This document shows positions 34,789 to 41,775 of a stretch of DNA of 64,000 nucleotides, piece after piece (within the stretch, counting starts at the first letter, position 1; every line of letters starts with the position of its first letter). The translations under genes were made by a program, and so were the position numbers. The DNA is from Streptomyces hydrogenans (GTDB lineage Bacteria > Actinomycetota > Actinomycetes > Streptomycetales > Streptomycetaceae): NCBI RefSeq assembly GCF_014656075.1, contig NZ_BNBS01000038.1:1-64000 (forward strand). The letters are read 5' to 3'. The notes below the pieces were generated by a model. It searched no databases, was not told where the DNA came from, and saw only the letters and a list, made by a program, of their open reading frames with translations.

Positions 34789-34991
34789 CAGCTGGCCTCC
34801 GCCAGGGTCTCGGTGGTGCGAGGGGAGCGGGGTCGGGTGGTGCGCTGAGCGAGCACCAGGAGCTCGCGATTGCGCTGGCGCTGTGCGTCGGTGAGCGGGC
34901 GGGCCTGCGGGCCGCGGCGGTGCCACAGCGGCGAGGCCGGCGGCTCGGGGTAGGCGAGGGTGTGGTCGACATCGCGTTCGGTGCTGCTCAT
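34788..34991 (-). CDS. Small hypothetical protein, 67 aa
   Basis: MSSTERDVDHTLAYPEPPAS...; polar and Arg/Thr-rich, no motif. One-base overlap with the following gene (TGATG) and the same strand as the run indicate operon membership. Confidence 0.5.
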   Translation of the reverse strand: MSSTERDVDHTLAYPEPPASPLWHRRGPQARPLTDAQRQRNRELLVLAQRTTRPRSPRTTETLAEAS

Positions 34992-35016
34992 GGGTGCCTC
35001 CGTCTGAAGGGGAAGT

Positions 35017-35274
35017 TCAGGCGTGGTCCTTGCCCTTGCCGCCCTTGGGCGGGTCGGAGACGAACCGGGTCTCGCCGGGGTGCTCCGCGTTCCAGAGCTC
35101 CACGCACGTCTTGTGCACGGCTTCTCCGGCGTGGGACCTCAGCGGAGTGGTCTTCCGGCACAGCACGCACCGCTCGTGCCAGGCGAAGTGCGGCCCGTCG
35201 CGCCAGTCCAGGAGCGGGACGGGCGCGGCGGGCGGCTCGGGCGGTGCGGGTGCGGGTCGACGGCGGGTTCTCAC
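35017..35274 (-). CDS. Small zinc-knuckle protein, 85 aa
   Basis: The GTG at 35274 overlaps the previous stop (GTGA). A Pro-rich N-terminus is followed by CVLCRKTTPLRSHAGEAVHK and TCVELWN: C-x2-C...H...C. Ends KGGKGKDHA. Possibly a nucleic-acid-binding accessory factor. Confidence 0.55.
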   Translation of the reverse strand: MRTRRRPAPAPPEPPAAPVPLLDWRDGPHFAWHERCVLCRKTTPLRSHAGEAVHKTCVELWNAEHPGETRFVSDPPKGGKGKDHA

Positions 35275-35717
35275 GGCCGCAGGTCGGGCAGCTGCTGGAG
35301 GATCTGGGCGACCAGGCCCTCGGTGGGCTTCCAAGGCCCGAGCTGCCCGCGTGCGGGGATCGGCAGGGCGAGCTCCTGCACATCGGCGAGCTCCAGGTGC
35401 CACCGGCCGGGCTCCGCCCACTCGGTGCAGGGCGGCGTACCGTCCGGGTCCTGGTGGCAGCCGGTCAGCCGAGCGACGCCGATCACCGCGCCGGTCGGCA
35501 GGTCGCGGCCACGGATCGTACGGGCGACCAGCGGCACGCGCAGGGCGGGCCGGTCGATCTGCAGGCCCGCGTGCAGCAGCACCAGGCCGCGCCAGGACCA
35601 GGGCACGGGCCGGTTCTCCACGTTCTTGCCCGCGAGGAGGCAGGTGGCCCAGGGCTGGCGGACCGTGATGCCCCGCACCCAGGTGCCCGGGTCGTCGGGA
35701 AGGGTCGAGTCGCTCAT
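35271..35717 (-). CDS. ASCH-domain protein, 148 aa
   Basis: GITVRQPWATCLLAGKNVEN, RPVPWSWRGLVLLHAG and GAVIGVARLTGC are the ASCH/PUA-like signature, a beta-barrel that binds RNA or modified nucleotides. It is four-base overlapped with both neighbours (GGDEF gene upstream, zinc-knuckle gene downstream), so the three are co-translated. Such proteins are frequent on actinobacterial plasmids and phages; substrate unknown. Confidence 0.8.
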   Translation of the reverse strand: MSDSTLPDDPGTWVRGITVRQPWATCLLAGKNVENRPVPWSWRGLVLLHAGLQIDRPALRVPLVARTIRGRDLPTGAVIGVARLTGCHQDPDGTPPCTEWAEPGRWHLELADVQELALPIPARGQLGPWKPTEGLVAQILQQLPDLRP

Positions 35718-36385
35718 GCGGCACGCTCCAGCGCGGTGCCGGGGCGGCCCTGCCGGCGGCCGTTGACGGTCGGCGTCTGAAGGTCCTCGATCTCCGCCCA
35801 GCCGTAGTGGCCGGAGTGCTTGGTGCGGTACATCGAGACGTCCGCGCCGCGCATCAGGGCGGGCAGGGCGTGGATGCCGAGGTAGTCGGGGACGGCGGCG
35901 CCGACCGACGCGGCGACCGCGACGGGCCCGGCGTCGGTGGGCACGGGCTCGTGCAGGGCGTCCACGAGGGCCTGGAGGTGCTGCTCGATCGCGCCGTCAC
36001 CGACGCGGGTGGCGGCGGCGAACTCGTCTCCGCCCAGGCGGCCGACGACTCCGTGGGGTCCGGCCCAGCGGGCGAGGCGCTCGCCGGTCGCGGCGAGCGC
36101 GGCGTCGCCGGCGGCGTGGCCGTGGGTGTCGTTCAGGCCCTTGAAGTGGTCGAGGTCGACCAGGCAGAGCAGGGCGTCCTGCCGGTGGCGGGCGAGCAGG
36201 CGCTGGGCGCGGCGTTCGAACGCGGCACGGCGCTGGGCTCCGGTTAGCGGGTCGCGGCGCTCGGCCGCGAGGCGCCGGTGGAGCGTGAGGGCGTGGAGGG
36301 TCCAGCCGGTGAGCGGGACCGCGAGGGTGGTGATGAGGAGAGCGCGCTGCCCGATCGGGCCCGGAACGCGCGTGACGGGGTCCAT
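35714..36385 (-). CDS. GGDEF-domain protein (putative diguanylate cyclase)
   Basis: 223 aa. One N-terminal hydrophobic helix (LLITTLAVPLTGWTLHALTL) is followed by a GGDEF domain: DPLTGAQRRAAFERRA, CLVDLDHFKGLNDTHGHAAG, then VGRLGGDEFAAA, with the catalytic GGDEF intact. The residues before it (ARWAGPHG) show no obvious RxxD inhibitory site. It would make cyclic di-GMP, which controls the BldD developmental regulator in Streptomyces. Presence in a transfer-region operon is unusual. Confidence 0.85.
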   Translation of the reverse strand: MDPVTRVPGPIGQRALLITTLAVPLTGWTLHALTLHRRLAAERRDPLTGAQRRAAFERRAQRLLARHRQDALLCLVDLDHFKGLNDTHGHAAGDAALAATGERLARWAGPHGVVGRLGGDEFAAATRVGDGAIEQHLQALVDALHEPVPTDAGPVAVAASVGAAVPDYLGIHALPALMRGADVSMYRTKHSGHYGWAEIEDLQTPTVNGRRQGRPGTALERAA

Positions 36386-36476
36386 ACTTGGATCTCCCTC
36401 TCGTCTCGTACGGGATGGGTGGCCCGGGGCAGGCGAACTGGTTTGGACGCCGATGTGCGCTTGTCCCGGGGCGGAG

Positions 36477-36782
36477 CTACAGCGCGAAGCCGCTGCGGGT
36501 GGTGCAGCTGAGCGGGTTGTGCCAGCGGCCGGCCTTCGCGGCCGTCCACTCCATCTGCCAGCCGGGCCGAAGCCCGGCCGCTCCCCAGCTGTCCGGCTGC
36601 TTGCCGGGGCTCTTGAGGCCGGCGGTGTGCGCGGCGAGCGCGGCGTCGTAGACCTCGTGGGCGCGGCGCAGGGCCGTGGTGGGGGAGTCCGCCTCTCCGG
36701 TGAAGACGTGCAGCCCCTTGCGGGCCGGGTCGGCGGGGTCGTGTATCGGGACGTCTACCTCGTAGAACTCGCGGTTCGGCAT
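36477..36782 (-). CDS. Hypothetical protein, 101 aa
   Basis: MPNREFYEVDVPIHDPADPA...; contains GLHVFTGEADSPTTALRRAH, WQMEWTAAKAGRWHN. No known family; compact and probably cytosolic. Separate from the next gene by a hairpin. Confidence 0.6.
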   Translation of the reverse strand: MPNREFYEVDVPIHDPADPARKGLHVFTGEADSPTTALRRAHEVYDAALAAHTAGLKSPGKQPDSWGAAGLRPGWQMEWTAAKAGRWHNPLSCTTRSGFAL

Positions 36783-36897
36783 GACGTCCAGCTCCTTCCT
36801 GTGTCTGGTGCGTGAGGGGCCACCGCGCCGTCCCGGCCTTGCTGGCCGGGGCGACGTGGAAGCCCGTCGCGGTCGCGACGGAGAGGGAAGGGGGGCT

Positions 36898-36926
36898 GTT
36901 CCGGCCCGGGGAGTCCGGGCCGGAAC
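36898..36926. terminator. Hairpin between transfer-region genes
   Basis: 12-bp GC stem, arms 36898-36909 and 36915-36926. It lies 25 bp after the stop of the 36951 gene; no T-run. Confidence 0.5.
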
Positions 36927-36950
36927 GGTTGCCCTCGCGGGCGCGGGCGG

Positions 36951-37493
36951 TCAGTAGCCGCGGTGGTCATCGACGATGTCGGCCGTCTCCACGAGCTGCG
37001 CGGCCAGGCGGTAGATCTCGCGCGCGGCGTCCCGGACGGGCCGGCGGTGAATCAGCTGGGCGGCGAAGGCGGTGCTCTTCTCAGCGAGCTCGCTCGCCTG
37101 GGTCGCGAGGACCTCCTCGGCCGCGGTGTCGCCGGGCTCGGCGGGCAGCTGCGCGAGGAGCTGGTGGACCACGGCGGCCATCACGGCGCTCGCGTCGGTG
37201 AGGTCGCCGGTCGACAGCCAGTCCTCCAGGCCCTCGTGCCCGGTCAGGTCCGGGGTGTAGGCGCCGGTCGGCGTGACGGCTCTGGTGCCCTTCGTCCACG
37301 CCTGCAGGATGATCCGGCCCTGGTAGGGGTCGGCGCCGATCCTGCGGTCGGTGACGGTGTGCACGAGGGTGACCGCCCGGTCGCCGGGCCGGGTGTCGGG
37401 CACCCAGGCCGCGCCCAGGCGCTCGATCAGGACGGCGCCGAGGCGCTCCAGCGGGTCGGGCCGCACGGTCGGGTCGGTGTCGGTGGTGGTCAC
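36951..37493 (-). CDS. Hypothetical protein, 180 aa
   Basis: From a GTG overlapping the upstream stop. Segments: LERLGAVLIERLGAAWVPDT, GRIILQAWTKGTRAV, and a helical C-terminus ending in EIYRLAAQLVETADIV. No recognisable family. Confidence 0.6.
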   Translation of the reverse strand: MTTTDTDPTVRPDPLERLGAVLIERLGAAWVPDTRPGDRAVTLVHTVTDRRIGADPYQGRIILQAWTKGTRAVTPTGAYTPDLTGHEGLEDWLSTGDLTDASAVMAAVVHQLLAQLPAEPGDTAAEEVLATQASELAEKSTAFAAQLIHRRPVRDAAREIYRLAAQLVETADIVDDHRGY

Positions 37494-37870
37494 TGGGCGC
37501 TCCTGTCGGCGGCCGTGGGGGCGTGGTGGTGGGGGCGGCCGGGGTGGCCGATGACGGCGGCGATCTGCCGGGTGGAGAGCAGGTGGCCGGCCCGGTCGAG
37601 CTGTTGGTGGAGCGCGGTGACCATGGCGTCGCGGCAGCGCAGCCGGGTGACCTCGGTGAGGAGCCAGGCGGTGTCGGCCGGGGCGCAGGCGATGAACTCG
37701 CCCGCGGGGAGCGGGATGTCGCCGCTGGTGCCGAGGACGGCGACCGGACGGCCGGTGTGGTCTTCGATCAGACCGCTGTCGCCGGCGCGCTGCCGCCAGG
37801 CGGCGTCGGGCAGCGCGGCGAGGCGGGCCCGGATCTCGGGCAGCCGGTCGGCGGAGGGGACAGAGTGCAT
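37490..37870 (-). CDS. Hypothetical protein, ~126 aa
   Basis: ATG 37870 preferred (GAGGA upstream); a GTG 15 bases earlier is possible. Contains HTGRPVAVLGTSGDIPLPAG and a DNA-binding-looking helix STRQIAAVIGHPGRP near the C-terminus. Four-base overlap with the next gene. Confidence 0.55.
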   Translation of the reverse strand: MHSVPSADRLPEIRARLAALPDAAWRQRAGDSGLIEDHTGRPVAVLGTSGDIPLPAGEFIACAPADTAWLLTEVTRLRCRDAMVTALHQQLDRAGHLLSTRQIAAVIGHPGRPHHHAPTAADRSAQ

Positions 37871-37897
37871 GCGGGTGTTCCTCACGCGGGAGAAGAG

Positions 37898-37931
37898 CGG
37901 GCCGGGCCCGTGGTGGGAGGGGCCCGGCCCG
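37898..37931. terminator. Hairpin, 12-bp GC stem
   Basis: Arms 37898-37909 and 37920-37931 pair perfectly. It lies just upstream (5') of the 37490-37870 gene, between it and the 38037 gene. Confidence 0.45.
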
Positions 37932-38036
37932 GCGAGAGCCGGAAGGAGGGAAGCGGTGAGGGTCGCCGCTCGGTGCGCCCCGCCCGCATCAGGGGCGCGG
38001 GGGCGGGGCGCACGCGGAGCGGGCCGGCGGTTCGGG

Positions 38037-38345
38037 TCAGTCGCCGGCGGCGGCGCGGTACTCCTGCGTCATGTCCCCGACGAGCGGGCGCAGGAGCTCG
38101 TGGGCCCGGGTCAGGAAGACGTCGCGGTCGGTGCCGGTGGCGCGCAGGGCCTCGTCGAGGTAGGACGAGGCGGTCTCCAGGTCCTCGTGGCCGGTGATGC
38201 CGGCCGCCTCGTAGCGCGGGGTGGCGGTGTCGAGCTGGCTGATGAGGGCGGCGAGGTCGGTGGCCGGGGGCTGCTGCGCGACGTAGGCGATGTCGTCGGC
38301 GTAGCGGCGGATGAGGGTCTCGGCGGTGAGCACGGTGGCGGTCAT
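38037..38345 (-). CDS. Hypothetical helical protein, 102 aa
   Basis: MTATVLTAETLIRRYADDIA...; entirely helical with EDLETASSYLDEALRA and LTRAHELLRPL. No motif recognised. Confidence 0.55.
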   Translation of the reverse strand: MTATVLTAETLIRRYADDIAYVAQQPPATDLAALISQLDTATPRYEAAGITGHEDLETASSYLDEALRATGTDRDVFLTRAHELLRPLVGDMTQEYRAAAGD

Positions 38346-38464
38346 CGTCGTCTCCTGCACGGTGAGCGAGGCCGGTTGTACGGCCGGGGCCGGGCTGTCC
38401 GGTCCTCCGCACCGCCCCCGGACTCCGCGCGGGTGCGCGGGCCAGGGGGCGGCACAGGGAGCCG

Positions 38465-39121
38465 TCAGACCGTGCTCGGCTCCACCGCGGCGAGGTCCTC
38501 GGCCGTCTTGCGGGCGCGCGGGGCGAGGTCGTCGAGGATGTCCCGGACGTTGGTGACGGGGACCGGGGTCGGGTCGTCGGCGGTCAGGAGCGTGTAGCGG
38601 GGCTCGGTGATGCCGCGCTCGCTCTCCTCGCGGCTGTAGTGCAGGACCGTGCCGGGGGCGAGGTAGTAGCTGGCCTCGCCGTTGATGTAGCCGCGCCACC
38701 GGCCGGGGTTGCTCAGCAGCTGGTCGCTGAGGTCGATGCGGTAGGCGGCCTGGGCGGCGCGGCGTGCGGCGTCGTCCTCGGCGGCCGCGGTGACCTGGTC
38801 GAGCGCCTCGCCCAGGCCGCTCGGCACGGCGACGCCGCGGGCCTCGGCCGCGCGGGTCTGGGCGGCGGCCCGCATGTCGGCGGCGTCGGCCTGGGCGAAG
38901 CGGCGGCGCACCGGGGCCAGCAGTGCGTCGGCGACCGTGGTGAAGAGGAAGACGCCGCCGAGCGCGACGGCGCCGGTGGCGGCCAGGCGCAGGTCGGCGT
39001 CGAGGGTGGCCGGGTAGTAGGTGTATCCGACCACGGCGCCGCTGGCGGCACCGGCCAGCATGGTGACCATGTCGGTGCCGTCGAGCAGGGCCTGGATGGA
39101 GCGGCGTACGGAAGCGCGCAC
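38465..39121 (-). CDS. Membrane protein, 218 aa
   Basis: GTG at 39121 after AAGGAG. Two hydrophobic segments (MVTMLAGAASGAVVGYTYYP; TGAVALGGVFLFTTVADALL) are followed by a ~140-residue cytosolic tail with a coiled-coil stretch and TVLHYSREESERG. Likely transfer-region membrane accessory. Confidence 0.6.
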   Translation of the reverse strand: MRASVRRSIQALLDGTDMVTMLAGAASGAVVGYTYYPATLDADLRLAATGAVALGGVFLFTTVADALLAPVRRRFAQADAADMRAAAQTRAAEARGVAVPSGLGEALDQVTAAAEDDAARRAAQAAYRIDLSDQLLSNPGRWRGYINGEASYYLAPGTVLHYSREESERGITEPRYTLLTADDPTPVPVTNVRDILDDLAPRARKTAEDLAAVEPSTV

Positions 39122-39239
39122 AGCGGTTCTCCTTCGGAGATGCGGGGAGGGGGCGGCCCGCAGGACAGCGGGCCGGTTCAGCAAGGGGGTTCGTGATGCC
39201 CGGCCGGGCGGCGCGGACGGGGGGCGTGCGGGCGGCCGG

Positions 39240-39752
39240 TTACCGGGACTTCGCGCCGGTGGTGGCGACCAGGGCGGCGACCGTCTCCCAGCCGTGGTGC
39301 CAGGCGGAGTCCAAGTGGAAGGCCCCGTTCATGCCGAAGTCCGCGAGCTTGTAGAAGCCGCCCTTGCCGGTCCTGGTGGCGAGCTTCTCCAGCAGACCCT
39401 CACCCGGCACGCGTCGGTCGGCGACGTAATGGGTGCCGAACGAGATGGCGAGGGCGGCCGCGGCGGCGGCCGGGTGGATCCGGATGCCGAGCGCGCGGGC
39501 GCCGAGCCCGGCGACGATCGCCTGCGTGGCCGTGTAGGTCAGGCAGTGCTCCAGGCACGCCTTGCGGCCGTCGGCCGTGCCGTGGGTGGTCTTGTCGCCG
39601 GTGGCGGGGTCCTCGTAGGTGACCGGGTGGTCGTCGGAGGCGCCCTTCACCCGGGCGCAGAAGTCCGACTGCACCCAGAAGTCGCCGGCGGCGCTGGCGG
39701 CGCGGGTCAGTCCGAGTACGGCGGCGAAGGTGGCGGGACGGTGGGCCTGCAT
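39240..39752 (-). CDS. DUF3307-like membrane protein, 170 aa
   Basis: GDFWVQSDFCARVKG near the start and HYVADRR, then HLDSAWHHGWETVAAL at the end are reminiscent of DUF3307-type small membrane proteins; helices include TATQAIVAGLGARALGI and AAAAAALAISFGTHYV. Common on Streptomyces plasmids and phages, unknown role. Confidence 0.55.
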   Translation of the reverse strand: MQAHRPATFAAVLGLTRAASAAGDFWVQSDFCARVKGASDDHPVTYEDPATGDKTTHGTADGRKACLEHCLTYTATQAIVAGLGARALGIRIHPAAAAAALAISFGTHYVADRRVPGEGLLEKLATRTGKGGFYKLADFGMNGAFHLDSAWHHGWETVAALVATTGAKSR

Positions 39753-39768
39753 GAGTGGTCCTCTCGGG

Positions 39769-40197
39769 TCAGGCGGCCAGCAGGTGCGGGGCCGGGGGAG
39801 CGGTGTAGGAGGCGGGGTCGGCGGGCGTGCCGTCGTGGCACTCCAGGCACGAGCCCAGGGTCTTGAGCGGGATGCAGTGGAAGTAGCGCCGGCCGCAGGG
39901 GCCGGGGCACGTCTGACGAGCAGCCATCGCCTTGTCGAGCGCGGCTTCCTTGGCGAGGGTCATCGGCCGCTTGGGCTTTGCCAGGTCGGTCCGGTACAGC
40001 CACGCGAACCTCTTGCCGCCGCGGCATTCGATGCGGGCGGCGGGCTCCTGGCCGCCGGGGCGCAGGCCCATCTCCCGCAGCTGGCGGCGGGTAGCGAGCC
40101 CGGGGCCGGCCTGGCGCCACCGGAAGACCGGCAGCGAGCCGTCGGGGTTGTGCGGGTTGACGTCGACCAGGTCCTCGTCAGTGTCGTGGGCGTGCAC
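39769..40197 (-). CDS. RRQL-type zinc protein, 142 aa
   Basis: GTG at 40197. Core LATRRQLREMGLRPGGQEP, ARIECRGGKRFAWLYRTDLA, TCPGPCGRRYFHCIP, GSCLECHDGT. This arrangement (RRQLR..GLRPGGQ, then paired CxxC) recurs in small Streptomyces plasmid and ICE proteins of unknown function. Confidence 0.65.
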   Translation of the reverse strand: MHAHDTDEDLVDVNPHNPDGSLPVFRWRQAGPGLATRRQLREMGLRPGGQEPAARIECRGGKRFAWLYRTDLAKPKRPMTLAKEAALDKAMAARQTCPGPCGRRYFHCIPLKTLGSCLECHDGTPADPASYTAPPAPHLLAA

Positions 40198-40225
40198 GGG
40201 TGCCTCCCCCGGAGTGGGCGGGCGG

Positions 40226-40465
40226 TCAGCGGGGGAGCGGGGTGGAGGTTCTCGTCGCGGCGACGGTGAACTGGCCGTCGCCGGTCAGGGCGTCGCTCAG
40301 GCGGGTGGACAGCTCGGTGTCCTCGGTGCTGAGGAGGTCCAGGGCCTGGGTGATGCGGTACTCGGCGGCCAGACGGCCGCGCTCCTGGCTGGCGGCGCGG
40401 TCGTGGAGCTCCTGAACGTGGGTGTGGAGCTCGCAGTAGGTGCGGGTGCGGATCACACGGAGCAT
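40226..40465 (-). CDS. Small coiled-coil protein, 79 aa
   Basis: MLRVIRTRTYCELHTHVQEL... with RGRLAAEYRITQALDLLSTE. The short heptad-like helix resembles actinophage and plasmid small coiled-coil proteins. Confidence 0.5.
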   Translation of the reverse strand: MLRVIRTRTYCELHTHVQELHDRAASQERGRLAAEYRITQALDLLSTEDTELSTRLSDALTGDGQFTVAATRTSTPLPR

Positions 40466-40633
40466 TGGGGTCTCCCGGGGGACGGTGGAGCAGGGCGGGA
40501 AGTGCTGCGCCCCGCCGACCGGGTGGGTCTGCGGGGCGCGGGCGGTGGCCGGTCGGCCTGTCCCGTCACCGGTCCCGGCCGCCGCCAAAGAACGGGCCGG
40601 TGCCGGTGGCCGGGCGGGGCGGTCGGTGCCGGG

Positions 40634-40969
40634 TCAGAGGGCGGCAGAGACGACAAGGGCGATGAGGGCGGCGGAGCCGCCGATCAGGAGGGCGGCGCCC
40701 GCGCTGGCCCACCAGTAGTGGCCCAGCGTCTTCTCGTCGCGCAGGTCGCTGAGGCCGTCGGCGATGCGGGCGTGGAGCACGGCGAGCGGGGACAGGGCGG
40801 CGTACCAGCGGCCCAGGCGGTCTATCTCGCCGGCGAGCTCGTCGTCGGGGAAGTGGCCGCCGTGGACGGCCTGGCGGTGGGCGTCGCCTTCGGCGTCGAG
40901 GTCGTCGGGGTGGAGGACGACGGGGCTGGTGGTGCGGCAGATGGTGCAGCGGTAGCGGTAGCGGCGCAC
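40634..40969 (-). CDS. Zinc-knuckle and transmembrane protein, 111 aa
   Basis: GTG start; N-terminal RCTICRTTSPVV and a histidine-containing HPDDLDAEGDAHRQAVHGGH segment, then two C-terminal hydrophobic stretches (HYWWASAGAALLIGGSAALI). A membrane-anchored small zinc protein, role unknown. Confidence 0.55.
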   Translation of the reverse strand: MRRYRYRCTICRTTSPVVLHPDDLDAEGDAHRQAVHGGHFPDDELAGEIDRLGRWYAALSPLAVLHARIADGLSDLRDEKTLGHYWWASAGAALLIGGSAALIALVVSAAL

Positions 40970-41014
40970 GGTGGCGGTCTCCCGAGGGGACGGTGTTCGG
41001 GCAGGGAACGGCGA

Positions 41015-41047
41015 CGCCCCGCCCGGAAGGAGGTTCCGGGCGGGGCG
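41015..41047. terminator. Hairpin, 14-bp GC stem
   Basis: Arms 41015-41028 and 41034-41047 around GGAGG, between the 41072 and 40634 genes. Confidence 0.5.
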
Positions 41048-41071
41048 CGCGAGGCCGAGCTGTGTGGTGTG

Positions 41072-41278
41072 TCAGGTGTTGATCTGCCTGCGGACGTCGG
41101 CGACGAGGCGGAGGATCTCGGTGGCCATGTCGGTGATCGTCTGGAGCTGCCTGTCGATGTCGGCCGGGTCCGGGCCGGTGAACGAGAACGAGCGGCCGTC
41201 ATCCTCCGGCTGTGGGTCGGTGAAGGAGAACGAACGGCCGCTGCGGTCCGGCTGCGGGTTGGTGAACGAGAACGACAC
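41072..41278 (-). CDS. Small protein with three SFSFT repeats, 68 aa
   Basis: GTG at 41278, GGAG 6 bp upstream. Three tandem 14-residue repeats: SFSFTNPQPDRSGR, SFSFTDPQPEDDGR, SFSFTGPDPADIDR, followed by a helix (QLQTITDMATEILRLVADVR). The repeats are also visible in the DNA. Unrecognised family; the helix may oligomerise. Confidence 0.6.
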   Translation of the reverse strand: MSFSFTNPQPDRSGRSFSFTDPQPEDDGRSFSFTGPDPADIDRQLQTITDMATEILRLVADVRRQINT

Positions 41279-41292
41279 GGGCAGCTCCAGCG

Positions 41293-41775
41293 TCAGATGT
41301 TCAGGTGGTGGGCCCGCCAGATGGCGGCCTCCCACACGCTACGCACCTGCGCCCCGGTGTGGCAGTCGTTCCAGGACGGGATGGTCTGCCACTTCTTGCC
41401 GTGCTGGCGCCGGGCCTCATCGAGGAGGAGGTTCCCGGCGTCGCGGTAGGCCGCGTTGCGGGCTCCGGCCGCGGCGCGCAGGGCGCCGATGGAGCAGCGG
41501 GCGCCCTCCGTGTTGATGAGGGAGTGTCGGGTCCAGCCGTGGGCGTCGAGGAACGCGAGCGCGTCGGTGAGGGTCTTCTCGACCGGGCCGGTCAGGCGCA
41601 TCGGCAGGGTGGCGGGGAGGGGAACCGGGGCGGTCGCCGCGAGGGCCGCAGGGGCGGCGGGGGCGGCGGGTTCCGGGATGGGGTCGGGGTTGGGGTTGGG
41701 GTCCAGGAGCCGGAACGCGGCCGCGTACAGGTCCTGGTCGACCGGGGTGAAGTCGGTCTCGGTTCGGGTGTTCAT
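41293..41775 (-). CDS. DUF6197 family protein, 160 aa
   Basis: After a Pro/Ala-rich linker: ALAFLDAHGWTRHSLINTEG, RCSIGALRAAAG, IPSWNDCHTGAQVRSVWEAA. This is the DUF6197 pattern (HGW..., GA.RAA, WND...), frequent on actinobacterial plasmids. Four-base overlap with the FtsK-like gene upstream. Confidence 0.75.
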   Translation of the reverse strand: MNTRTETDFTPVDQDLYAAAFRLLDPNPNPDPIPEPAAPAAPAALAATAPVPLPATLPMRLTGPVEKTLTDALAFLDAHGWTRHSLINTEGARCSIGALRAAAGARNAAYRDAGNLLLDEARRQHGKKWQTIPSWNDCHTGAQVRSVWEAAIWRAHHLNI

